Of a DNA stretch of 6,685 bases, positions 1 through 6,560 are shown piece after piece (the stretch's first letter is position 1; each line of letters starts with the position of its first letter). The stretch comes from Acidisarcina sp. (GTDB lineage Bacteria; Acidobacteriota; Blastocatellia; Pyrinomonadales; Pyrinomonadaceae), in NCBI GenBank assembly GCA_021155145.1, contig JAJNPX010000475.1, positions 1 to 6,685 of the forward strand. Direction: 5' to 3'. The notes under the pieces were generated by a model. That model did not search any database. It saw only the letters and a list, made by a program, of their open reading frames with translations, and had not been told where the DNA came from. A program made the translations under genes and the position numbers.

Positions 1-1
1 G

Positions 2-973
2 CCGCTGCAGGACCGCCTTGAGATACTCAACCTCTCCGGCTACACCGAGCGTGAGAAGGTCGAGATCGCAAAGCGGCACCTGATAGCAAAACAGTGCGAG
101 AATACGGGCATCGACGCGGAGAAAGTGAGATTCACGGATGACGGCGTTCTCGAGGTGATCCGCCACTATACGCGCGAGGCGGGCGTCCGCAATCTCGAGC
201 GCGAGCTCGGCTCGTGCCTCCGTAAGATCGCCCGAAAATACGTCGCTTCCGACGACAAGGATAATTTCAAGGTGGTGATCGATGCCGAAAAGGTCCGGGA
301 ACTTCTTGGCACCATCCGATTTAGAAAGCAGGATATTGCCCGAAAGAGCGAAGTGGGCCTTGTGAACGGCCTGGCCTGGACCGAGGTCGGCGGCGATGTA
401 CTTCAGGTCGAAGCGACGCTCGTGGCCGGCAAGGGCGAGGTCACGTTGACCGGAAAGCTGGGTGAGGTGATGCAGGAATCGGCGCGTGCCGCACTTACGT
501 GTGTCCGCTCCAGGGCCGAGGAACTGGGTATAGATCCCAAGGATTTCCGCGAAAAGGATCTTCACATCCACGTGCCCGAAGGTGCGATCCCAAAGGATGG
601 CCCGAGTGCGGGCATCACAATAGCCACGGCGATGGTCTCGGCGCTGACGCGCCGTTCGGCTCGTCACGACGTAGCGATGACGGGTGAGATCACACTCCGC
701 GGAAAGGTCCTGCCGATCGGCGGCGTCAAGGAAAAGCTCCTGGCCGCGCACCGGTTCGGGCTTCGCACCCTCATCCTTTCAAAAGAGAACGAAAAGGACC
801 TCGCCGATATTCCCGAAGAGGTACGCGAAGACCTGACTATCCACCTCGTCGATACGATCGACGAAGTGCTGAAATTCGCTCTCGCGTCAGAGCAGGCAGA
901 TATCCCCGGCGAGACGGCCCTTTTGTGGACCACCGAGCCGGCGGCCACCGAGATACGAGCGGGACTCGAATAG
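2..973 (+). CDS. lon: ATP-dependent Lon protease, C-terminal 323 residues (5' end outside window)
   Basis: The open frame runs in from the left edge, so this is a 5'-truncated view of Lon, the cytosolic AAA+ serine protease that degrades misfolded and regulatory proteins. Seen: the fragment opens in the AAA+ alpha-helical subdomain ([17 protein letters not shown]) with the sensor-2 stretch [10 protein letters not shown] near residues 59-68. The S16 protease domain follows. The catalytic Ser is in PKDGPSAG (codon 605-607). The catalytic Lys is the second Lys of [12 protein letters not shown] (codon 734-736), 43 residues later, as in E. coli Lon (Ser679/Lys722). [16 protein letters not shown] is also canonical. 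A tail of about 35 residues follows the protease fold and ends at TAG 971-973. The GTG at 125 is internal to the conserved domain, not the start. Family assignment is essentially certain; the N-terminal domain and Walker motifs cannot be inspected. A terminator follows directly, so lon ends its transcription unit. Confidence 0.97.
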   Translation, partial: PLQDRLEILNLSGYTEREKVEIAKRHLIAKQCENTGIDAEKVRFTDDGVLEVIRHYTREAGVRNLERELGSCLRKIARKYVASDDKDNFKVVIDAEKVRELLGTIRFRKQDIARKSEVGLVNGLAWTEVGGDVLQVEATLVAGKGEVTLTGKLGEVMQESARAALTCVRSRAEELGIDPKDFREKDLHIHVPEGAIPKDGPSAGITIATAMVSALTRRSARHDVAMTGEITLRGKVLPIGGVKEKLLAAHRFGLRTLILSKENEKDLADIPEEVREDLTIHLVDTIDEVLKFALASEQADIPGETALLWTTEPAATEIRAGLE

Positions 974-997
974 TCGCTCTTGGCGTATCGATTTAAG

Positions 998-1026
998 CGG
1001 CTGTCCGATCGAGGGCAGCCGTTTTT
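998..1026 (+). terminator. Rho-independent terminator of lon
   Basis: A 9-bp stem, CGGCTGTCC (998-1006) and GGGCAGCCG (1013-1021), pairs fully with one G-T wobble around a 6-nt GATCGA loop. Five Ts (1022-1026) follow at once. It lies 25 bp after the lon stop codon, with the T-run in the lon direction. It separates lon from the nfeD-flotillin unit, so the latter needs its own promoter in about 1027-1117. That stretch is more AT-rich than its surroundings, but I could not identify a convincing -35/-10 pair. Confidence 0.9.
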
Positions 1027-1117
1027 CCATTGTCTGCGGCGTCGTATTTCGTACTTTCGCTACTTTTTGCCGTGACACTTTCATTGTAAGATTTAGGCAC
1101 TCAGCATCTGCATCTAC

Positions 1118-1122
1118 GGAGA
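1118..1122 (+). promoter_or_regulatory. Ribosome binding site for the NfeD-like gene
   Basis: GGAGA at 1118-1122 lies 7 bases before the ATG at 1130, a good Shine-Dalgarno match and distance. It supports that ATG as the start. Confidence 0.7.
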
Positions 1123-1129
1123 TACGCCC

Positions 1130-1672
1130 ATGGATTTCTTATCGGATCTCAGTCTCCTTCTGCTCTTCGCCATTATCGGCGGGGTCGGTTTCATATTTCT
1201 TCTTGTCTCGCTCATCGTCGGTGATATATTCGATGCACTCGGATTCGACCTGGACGCAGGCGGCGACGGGAGTACCGATTTCGGGCTTCTCGATAGCCGC
1301 GTGATCGCGGTTTTCATTACAGCCTTTGGCGGGTTTGGCGTCATCGGGGCTCAGATGGGTTATGGGGCGGTGGCGTGCTCTTTGATCGGCCTGCTTGGCG
1401 GGGCCGTGTTCGGCGGGGTCGTCTCGGTCTTTGGCCGTTTTCTTATCGGCCAACAGGCTTCGAGTTCGGTCACGGATGACGACATCATCGGCAGATCGGC
1501 ACAGGTGACCGTCGCCATCAAGCAGGGAACCGTCGGGCAGATCACCGCAAAGATCGGCGACGAGAGGGTCGAACGGATCGCCCGTTCGAAAGACGGCGGT
1601 GAGATCGCGGCCGGTGCGATCGTCAAGGTCGAATCGATCATCGGCGATTCGGTCATCGTCATTCCTGAATAG
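1130..1672 (+). CDS. NfeD/YuaF-family membrane protein, flotillin partner (180 aa)
   Basis: Seen: residues 8-30 form a strong membrane segment, an acidic/Gly-rich loop follows (about 31-56), and two more hydrophobic Gly-rich segments cover about 57-76 and 79-106. Residues 117-180 are a soluble beta-rich domain beginning DDDIIGRSAQVTVAI and ending VKVESIIGDSVIVIPE. The pattern 'G-x-x-G/A-x-V ... G-x-V ... I-x-x-G-x-x-V-x-V ... V' fits the OB-fold NfeD C-terminal domain. Known: short NfeD proteins of the YuaF/YqiJ type lack the ClpP-like protease domain of long NfeD and sit next to flotillin genes (yuaF-yuaG in B. subtilis). Here the flotillin gene starts 29 bp downstream, as expected for one operon. 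Inferred role: modulating or anchoring the flotillin assembly in the inner membrane. The biochemical activity of the family is not well defined, so only the class is assigned. Confidence 0.85.
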   Translation: MDFLSDLSLLLLFAIIGGVGFIFLLVSLIVGDIFDALGFDLDAGGDGSTDFGLLDSRVIAVFITAFGGFGVIGAQMGYGAVACSLIGLLGGAVFGGVVSVFGRFLIGQQASSSVTDDDIIGRSAQVTVAIKQGTVGQITAKIGDERVERIARSKDGGEIAAGAIVKVESIIGDSVIVIPE

Positions 1673-1692
1673 AAGTTGTTCTAACCAATATT

Positions 1693-1698
1693 GGAGAG
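1693..1698 (+). promoter_or_regulatory. Ribosome binding site for the flotillin gene
   Basis: GGAGAG at 1693-1698 precedes the ATG at 1702 by 3 bases (5 from GGAG). It lies in the 29-bp gap after the NfeD-like gene and supports separate initiation of the second gene of the pair. Confidence 0.65.
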
Positions 1699-1701
1699 CC
1701 A

Positions 1702-3333
1702 ATGCCTGAAATTCTGAACTACACAAATCTAATTATCGTCGGAGCGATCCTGGTCATTGTTATCGGCCTTCTGATCGCTCTTATGTTGATCAGCCGAAAT
1801 TACATCAAGGTCTCTCCGAATCAGGCAGCCGTGATATCGGGACGCAAACGCAAACTGTCCGACGGAACGATCGCGGGTTACCGGCTTGTGCGCGGCGGTG
1901 CTACGCTGGTCTTCCCATTCCTGGAAAAGGTCGAATATCTTGACCTGAACGTCATCACGGTGCCGCTTGCCACCACGCGGGCTTACACGGTGCAAGGCGT
2001 GCCCGTCTCGGTCAAGGCCGTCGCCAACGTGAAGATCAAAGGCGACGACACCAGCTTGCGATCGGCCTCCGAGCGGTTCCTTGGGATGCCGCAGGAGCAA
2101 TTTCACCGCCTCGTATTCCAAACGCTTGAGGGCCACCTCCGCGCGATCCTTGGTACGCTGACGGTCGAAGAGATCAATAATGACCGCCAGAGCTTTGCAC
2201 AGAAACTGACCACCGAGGCAGCCGGCGATCTGGAAAAGATGGGCATCGGCCTCGATGCGCTCACGATCCAGGAGATCTCGGACGAAGAAGGCTATCTCGA
2301 TGCCCTCGGCAAACGCCGAACTGCGGAAGTAAAACGCGACGCCGAGATCGGCCAGGCCGAAGCCAACCGAGATTCCAAGATCAAAGCGTCGCTCGCTCTG
2401 CAGGAAGGCGAAAAGGTGCGGCTTGAAACGGAAGCTCAGATCGCACAGTCGCAACGCGAGACCGAGATACAGAAAGCGCAGGTCCAGGCCGAGATCGAAT
2501 CGGAGCGGGCAAAGGCGAGCCAGGCCGGACCTCTTGCCGATGCGAAGGCTCAGCAGCAGGTGACGGTCGAAGAGGTCCGCGTCGAAAAGGTTCGCACACA
2601 GGAGCAGATCTCGGTCCAGGAGCAGGAGGTCCTGCGCAAGGAAAAGGAACTCGAGGCCACCGTCGTCAAACAGGCCGAGGCGGACCGAAAGGCCGCCGTT
2701 CTGCGGGCGCAGGGTTTGCAGGAGGCGCAGATACTCGAGGCGGAGGGACGCAAGCAGGCTCTGATAGCAACGGCCGAAGCGGAAGCTCAAAAGCTGCAGA
2801 GAGAAGGTCAGGGCCGCGCTTCGGCGGTCGAGGCAGAGGGTAAGGCAGAGGCCGAGAAGATCCGTGCGGTCGGCCTCGCTGAAGCCGAAAAGCTGCAGGC
2901 GAAGGGTTTGGCCGAGGCAAAGGCGATCGAGGCCCAGGGACTTGCGGAGGCTGCGGCGATCAAGGAAAAAGCGGCGGCGTGGCGTGAGTTCAACGATGCT
3001 GCACGGCTGCAGACGATACTCGAAAAACTTCCATCGATCATCGAATCGTCGGCTCCGGTGTTCCAGGCCGTTGCCGAACCGCTCGGCAAGATCGACAAGG
3101 TCGTTATGATCGATAATGGCGGGAACGGTAACGGCGATGGGGGCGGCATCAATCGCTTTGCTCAAACCGGCCCGACCCTTATATTCGGCCTTTTGCAGCA
3201 GCTGCAGGCACTCGGGCTGAGCTGGCCAGAGGTCCTTGCTCAATTAGGCATCGAGGGGAATGGGACGTCCGAGAAGCCGGTCCCGCCCGCTAAACCGGCG
3301 CCGAAACCGGTCGATGGTCAGCCCTCGGAATGA
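1702..3333 (+). CDS. Flotillin-like SPFH-domain protein (FloT/YuaG/YqiK type, 543 aa)
   Basis: Seen, in order: an N-terminal membrane segment (about residues 9-31), then an SPFH/band-7 domain (about 33-205) starting YIKVSPNQAAVISGRKRK and including the flotillin-like ERFLG and QTLEGHLRAILGTLTVEEI stretches. A long charged Ala/Glu/Gln-rich coiled coil follows (about 205-425), with 11-residue units near its end, then the conserved flotillin tail (LQTILEKLPSIIESSAPVFQ, then KIDKVVMIDNGG near 463-474). After that come a Gly/Asn-rich linker (about 473-483), an amphipathic Leu-rich block (about 490-517) and a Pro/Lys-rich end. Known: bacterial flotillins oligomerise on the cytoplasmic side of the inner membrane and organise membrane microdomains with a cognate NfeD protein, which is the upstream neighbour here. 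The start is fixed by GGAGAG at 1693. Length is a little above the ~510 residues of B. subtilis FloT because of the tail. Family call is firm; cargo unknown. Confidence 0.95.
   Translation: MPEILNYTNLIIVGAILVIVIGLLIALMLISRNYIKVSPNQAAVISGRKRKLSDGTIAGYRLVRGGATLVFPFLEKVEYLDLNVITVPLATTRAYTVQGVPVSVKAVANVKIKGDDTSLRSASERFLGMPQEQFHRLVFQTLEGHLRAILGTLTVEEINNDRQSFAQKLTTEAAGDLEKMGIGLDALTIQEISDEEGYLDALGKRRTAEVKRDAEIGQAEANRDSKIKASLALQEGEKVRLETEAQIAQSQRETEIQKAQVQAEIESERAKASQAGPLADAKAQQQVTVEEVRVEKVRTQEQISVQEQEVLRKEKELEATVVKQAEADRKAAVLRAQGLQEAQILEAEGRKQALIATAEAEAQKLQREGQGRASAVEAEGKAEAEKIRAVGLAEAEKLQAKGLAEAKAIEAQGLAEAAAIKEKAAAWREFNDAARLQTILEKLPSIIESSAPVFQAVAEPLGKIDKVVMIDNGGNGNGDGGGINRFAQTGPTLIFGLLQQLQALGLSWPEVLAQLGIEGNGTSEKPVPPAKPAPKPVDGQPSE
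2839..2970 (+). repeat. Four tandem 11-residue (33-bp) coiled-coil repeats in the flotillin gene
   Basis: Flotillin residues 380-423 divide into four consecutive 11-residue units: GKAEAEKIRAV, GLAEAEKLQAK, GLAEAKAIEAQ and GLAEAAAIKEK. The nucleotide sequence has diverged between copies although the protein pattern is kept, which suggests selection on the protein rather than recent slippage. The 11-residue period points to hendecad rather than heptad packing. Weaker units can be traced upstream to about residue 338, with one 9-residue slip. Confidence 0.75.
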
Positions 3334-3339
3334 GGCTAC

Positions 3340-3999
3340 CTATTGGCGGCCGTCGGGCATATAGATCGGGAAAGACGGGCACAGATCGGCCAGGACGCAT
3401 TTGCCGCATTGGGGCTTGCGGGCATTGCAAACCCGGCGGCCGTGAAAGATCAGCCAGTGTGAGAACATCACCCAGTGTTTTTTCGGCACAAGCTCCTGTA
3501 GGTCGCGCTCGATCTTTTCGGGAGTTTTCTCTTCGGTCAATCCGAGCCGCTGCGAGAGCCGGCTGACGTGCGTATCGACGACGACGCCGCTCGCGATCCC
3601 GAAGGCATTCCCCAGCACAACATTCGCTGTCTTGCGTGCCACGCCGCCGAGCGTAAGTATCTCGTCCATAGTCCGCGGTATCTCGCCGCCGTAAACCTCG
3701 ATCAGCCGCCGGCTCGCCGCCTTGATGTTCTTTGCCTTGTTCCGGAAAAAGCCGGTCGAGTGGATGTCGCGTTCGAGTTCCTGCTGTGAGGCCTTTACGA
3801 AATCTTCCGGCCCGCGATACTTGCGAAACAGGTCGGCCGTGACGATATTCACGCGTTCGTCAGTACATTGTGCGGAGAGTATCGTCGCCACCAGGAGCTC
3901 GAATGGGCTCGTATGGTCAAGGGCGCAATGTGCGTCGGGATACGCTTTTTTGAGCCGCTTTATTATCTCAGCCGTTCGTTTCTTGAGATCGTTGGCCAT
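3340..3999 (-). CDS. nth: Endonuclease III, 4Fe-4S DNA glycosylase/AP lyase (219 aa)
   Basis: Nth removes oxidised pyrimidines and cleaves the abasic strand in base-excision repair. Seen: SPFELLVATILSAQCTDERVN (31-51) matches the family N-terminus. The helix-hairpin-helix LGGVARKTANVVLGNAF (117-133) carries catalytic Lys123, and VVDTHVSRL (140-148) carries catalytic Asp142. The C-terminal cluster ligands are Cys191, 198, 201 and 207 with spacing C-x6-C-x2-C-x5-C, exactly that of E. coli Nth. Length is close to E. coli's 211. I chose the ATG at 3999 (MANDLKKRTAEI). An in-frame ATG at 4059 would add 20 residues (MISKASRVCILCPSF...) with no family resemblance and no ribosome site. No clear Shine-Dalgarno precedes 3999 either; the leader is pyrimidine-rich. 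The stop (TAG, 3342-3340) faces the flotillin stop across 6 bp. The first hairpin residues read LGGVA where E. coli has LPGVG, which is unlikely to abolish function. Confidence 0.96.
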   Translation of the reverse strand: MANDLKKRTAEIIKRLKKAYPDAHCALDHTSPFELLVATILSAQCTDERVNIVTADLFRKYRGPEDFVKASQQELERDIHSTGFFRNKAKNIKAASRRLIEVYGGEIPRTMDEILTLGGVARKTANVVLGNAFGIASGVVVDTHVSRLSQRLGLTEEKTPEKIERDLQELVPKKHWVMFSHWLIFHGRRVCNARKPQCGKCVLADLCPSFPIYMPDGRQ

Positions 4000-4135
4000 T
4001 CTGAAAGAGACTAAAAAAGAAGGGCAGAGAATGCAAACACGCGATGCTTTGGATATCATCTAGAGATCAGATCGAGGATCGGAAAACTCCGCAGCCCGCG
4101 ATGCGGGGCGTGAATTCCGGCCTCTTGTGCGATAA
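4000..4135. other. Divergent intergenic region between nth and the aminotransferase gene
   Basis: These 136 bp must hold promoters for both nth (leftward) and the polysaccharide operon (rightward). No convincing -35/-10 pair stands out on either strand. A GC-rich small inverted repeat, CCCGC (4095-4099) and GCGGG (4103-4107) around a 3-nt loop, lies about 30 bp before the aminotransferase ATG. The alternative pairing CCGCA/TGCGG (4089-4093 and 4102-4106) uses the same bases. Neither is followed by a T-run, so it is not an intrinsic terminator; it could be a leader hairpin or operator half-sites, or chance. Three GATC sites cluster at about 4065-4080. Confidence 0.4.
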
Positions 4136-5275
4136 ATGAAAGTACCGCTTTTGGACCTGACCGAACAGAATCGTGCCCTGAGACCCGAGATCGAGGCGGC
4201 TCTCGGCCGTGTGCTGGACACGAATGGCTTCATCCTCGGCAGCGAGGTGAAAGCGCTCGAGGAGGAGCTTGCGGCATATTGCGGATCTCGTTTCGCGATC
4301 GGGTGTGCATCCGGGAGCGACGCTCTCCTGCTCGCGTTGATGGCACTCGACGTGAAGGCGGGCGATGAGGTCATCACGACGCCCTATAGTTTTTTTGCGA
4401 CCGTGAGCGCGATCACACGTCTCGGGGCTGTTCCGGTCTTTGTAGATATCGACCCCGATACGTACAACCTCGATGTATCGCAGATCGAGGCGAAGATGAA
4501 CGAACGGACAAAGGCAATCCAGCCCGTACATCTTTTTGGCCAATGTGCCGATATGCAGGCCCTGCGGGAGATAGCCGACAAACATTCGATCCCGCTGGTC
4601 GAGGATGCGGCGCAGGCGATCGGCGCCGAAGAAAAAGGAACAAAGGCGGGCACGATGTCGGAGGTCGGCTGCTTTTCGTTCTATCCGTCAAAGAATCTGG
4701 GCGGTATGGGTGATGGCGGATTCATGACGACCGACGATGAGGATCTGGCCGAGAAGCTTTTCGCGCTCCGCGTACACGGATCGAGGGAGCGCTATTACCA
4801 CAAATGGGTGGGACTGAATTCGCGTTTGGACGGATTTCAGGGAGCCGTCCTTCGCGTAAAGCTTCCTCATCTGGATTCGTGGTCGGAGCGGCGGCGGCAC
4901 AACGCGAACCTTTACCGCGAGCTTTTCACCGATGCCGGCCTGGCCGAATTCATCGGCCTGCCGTTCGAGAGGGAGAACGTCCGGCATATCTATAATCAGT
5001 TCGTCGTTCGCGTGCCGGGCCGGCGAGACGACCTTCGGCAGTTCCTGCTCGAAAAGGGGATCGGTACAGACATCTATTACCCGGTCCCGCTGCACCTGCA
5101 GGAATGCTTTGAGTACGTGGGATACAAGAAAGGCGACTTTCCGGAAGCCGAGAAAGCAGCGGCGGAAACGCTGGCGTTGCCGATATTTCCCGAGCTGGAG
5201 CCCGAGCAGATCGAATACGTTGTCTCGTCAGCAGCAGAATTTTTCGAGCCCAGATCGATCCCGAGCGGTGCCTGA
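4136..5275 (+). CDS. DegT/DnrJ/EryC1/StrS-family PLP sugar aminotransferase (379 aa)
   Basis: This family transfers an amino group, usually from glutamate, to a keto-sugar nucleotide to make amino sugars for surface polysaccharide. Seen: the start MKVPLLDLTEQ is typical of the family. GSDALLLALM (60-69) matches the cofactor phosphate-binding stretch, and VEDAAQAIGA (155-164) carries Asp157 and Gln160, which contact the PLP ring. SFYPSKNLGGMGDGG (181-195) carries the Schiff-base Lys186 (codon 4691-4693). GLNSRLDGFQGAVL (226-239) and IYYPVPLHLQ (313-322) are the usual C-terminal family motifs. Length is normal and no key residue is missing. The stretch VHLFGQCADMQALREIADKH resembles WbpE/WlbC-type enzymes acting on UDP-3-keto-GlcNAcA, but FdtB/QdtB-like dTDP-sugar enzymes share these motifs, so the substrate is open. 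No Shine-Dalgarno is visible before the ATG. The next gene overlaps its stop, and both continue into a ligase-like gene, supporting a polysaccharide operon. Confidence 0.93.
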   Translation: MKVPLLDLTEQNRALRPEIEAALGRVLDTNGFILGSEVKALEEELAAYCGSRFAIGCASGSDALLLALMALDVKAGDEVITTPYSFFATVSAITRLGAVPVFVDIDPDTYNLDVSQIEAKMNERTKAIQPVHLFGQCADMQALREIADKHSIPLVEDAAQAIGAEEKGTKAGTMSEVGCFSFYPSKNLGGMGDGGFMTTDDEDLAEKLFALRVHGSRERYYHKWVGLNSRLDGFQGAVLRVKLPHLDSWSERRRHNANLYRELFTDAGLAEFIGLPFERENVRHIYNQFVVRVPGRRDDLRQFLLEKGIGTDIYYPVPLHLQECFEYVGYKKGDFPEAEKAAAETLALPIFPELEPEQIEYVVSSAAEFFEPRSIPSGA

Positions 5276-6560
5276 TCATATCAGATCATATTCAACGGCG
5301 GGCGTGCCCGCGAAAGCGGCAATGCTTATCATCATGGCCGCGCTCTTTGCGTTCGCGTGGTTCGCCGTGCGTTTTCAACTCGGCGATCTCTTCAGCGAGG
5401 TCGCTTCGCCCGCAGACGCCGATGCAACCACGATCGCAGATGCCGCGATAGCGTTGGCGCCGTCAAATCCGCGGGGCTATTGGCTGAGAGGGGCGGCGGA
5501 GAGAAGCCGGTTCGATCAGGACAGTGCGGCGGATGTCGTCCGCTTTTTTTCAAAGGCCGCCGGCGCCGGGCCGTACGATCACCGCTGGTGGGCCGAGCTG
5601 GGCCGTGCGAACGAACAGGCGGGCGACTTTGAACCAGCGGAAAGCGCCTACGCGAGGGCGGTCGAGCTGGCTCCGGAGTACACGACACCGCGTTGGCAGC
5701 TCGGTAATTTTTACCTCCGCCGCGGGCGAACCGAGGACGCGATCGAACAGCTCCGGATAGCCGCCGAGCACAGCAAGCTCTACCGCGGACAGGTTTACGC
5801 GATCGCGTGGAATTTCTTTGGACGGGACCCGAATTTTGTCGAGCAGTTCGCAAACGGTTCGGCCGATAGCCGGGCGAGCCTTGCGCTATTCTATGCATCG
5901 CAAAATGAGCCGGAACACGCGATCAGAAACTGGAACCTGATCGGTGCCGAGGAAAGGAACAAGTTTTCCCGCGATGCCGAGACGGCCGCGAGGCTCCTGA
6001 TCAACCATCGGTCCTATGCCGCGGCACTTGAATTTTCGCGACAGTCGGGGACCGATCCGTCCGCCCGTCCGGGTGCGGTGACCAACGGCGATTTTGAATC
6101 AGGGATCAAGCAAAGGGATCAGCCGATGTTCGACTGGTCGGCGGGACGTCGCGACCCTAAGGTCGATATCGCACTTGATACACGCGTAAAGCGAAGCGGC
6201 CAGCGAAGCCTGAGGGTCACGTTCAGAAATTACGGAGCGCCCTGGCTCGAGAGCATTTCGCAGACGGTGGTGCTCGTCCCGGGCGTGCGGTATCGGCTCA
6301 AATATTCGTACCGGACCGAGGGGCTTCGCGGCGGCAGCCTTCCGCGGCTCGAGCTCCTGTCGGCCATCGACAACAGCAGCATCGCGAATTCGCCCGCCTT
6401 CGATCAGACGACAGGTATCTGGCACGAAGCGTCGATCGAGTTCACCGCCGGAGAAAAACTCGACGGCTACATTTTGAAGATCGGCCGAGAACCATGCGCC
6501 GGCGAGTGCCCGCTGGTCGGGACGCTTTGGCTCGACGACCTCGAATTATCGCAAATCTGA
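5268..6560 (+). CDS. Membrane-anchored TPR protein with C-terminal carbohydrate-binding-like beta-sandwich domain (430 aa)
   Basis: I do not recognise a named family for the whole protein. Seen, numbering from GTG 5268: a short basic N-terminus, one membrane segment (about 18-38), then a helical part. A TPR-like N-cap lies at about 54-80 and two good TPR units at about 104-136 (WWAELGRANEQAGDFEPAES...) and 137-170 (WQLGNFYLRRGRTEDAIEQL). More divergent helices run to about 262. Residues 269-430 switch to beta-rich sequence: VTNGDFESG at the start, SGQRSLRVTF, ISQTVVLVPGVRYRLKYSYRTEG, and a closing LWLDDLELSQI. This order is typical of jelly-roll modules of the CBM4/9 or galactose-binding-like type. 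Cys410 and Cys414 could form a disulfide if exported. The start is uncertain: GTG 5268 overlaps the previous stop by 8 nt and supplies Arg and Lys before the membrane segment, so I prefer it; GTG 5304, ATG 5322 and ATG 5334 are alternatives, none with a clear ribosome site. Frame upstream of 5268 is aminotransferase shadow. Inferred: a glycan assembly or export accessory facing the periplasm. Confidence 0.75.
   Translation: MPDHIRSYSTAGVPAKAAMLIIMAALFAFAWFAVRFQLGDLFSEVASPADADATTIADAAIALAPSNPRGYWLRGAAERSRFDQDSAADVVRFFSKAAGAGPYDHRWWAELGRANEQAGDFEPAESAYARAVELAPEYTTPRWQLGNFYLRRGRTEDAIEQLRIAAEHSKLYRGQVYAIAWNFFGRDPNFVEQFANGSADSRASLALFYASQNEPEHAIRNWNLIGAEERNKFSRDAETAARLLINHRSYAAALEFSRQSGTDPSARPGAVTNGDFESGIKQRDQPMFDWSAGRRDPKVDIALDTRVKRSGQRSLRVTFRNYGAPWLESISQTVVLVPGVRYRLKYSYRTEGLRGGSLPRLELLSAIDNSSIANSPAFDQTTGIWHEASIEFTAGEKLDGYILKIGREPCAGECPLVGTLWLDDLELSQI

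Noticed and set aside
1067..1092. Possible promoter TTGCCG ... TAAGAT before the NfeD-like gene
   Set aside because: The spacer is only 14 bp and the -10 matches 4 of 6 bases; too weak to list, although a promoter must exist in this gap.
1139..1726. 195-codon minus-strand open frame opposite the NfeD-like gene
   Set aside because: Asp/Arg-rich shadow in the complement of a membrane protein gene with a recognisable NfeD domain; no motif of its own.
1729..3243. 504-codon open frame on the minus strand opposite the flotillin gene
   Set aside because: Its product is Leu/Arg/Asp-rich low-complexity sequence, as expected from the complement of a Glu/Ala/Gln-rich coiled coil; the plus strand encodes a clear flotillin. 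No ribosome site or family motif.
4000..4059. 20-residue N-terminal extension of endonuclease III from an ATG at 4059
   Set aside because: No resemblance to the Nth N-terminus and no ribosome site; starting at 3999 gives the normal family length.
4932..5267. Upstream extension of the TPR protein to an ATG at 4932
   Set aside because: The extra 112 residues are Arg/Ser/Cys-rich and lie entirely inside the aminotransferase gene in another frame, where the aminotransferase C-terminus is conserved. The real start is at or after 5268.
5274..5291. Direct repeat GATCATAT, two copies 10 bp apart just after the aminotransferase stop
   Set aside because: Ten-bp spacing recalls an operator, but the copies are only 8 bp, lie within the overlap/start region of a coding gene, and GATC is very common here; chance is the simpler explanation.
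5392..5898. 168-codon minus-strand open frame opposite the TPR protein
   Set aside because: Arg/Pro/Ser-rich translation typical of antisense to GC-rich coding sequence; the plus strand has clear TPR motifs.
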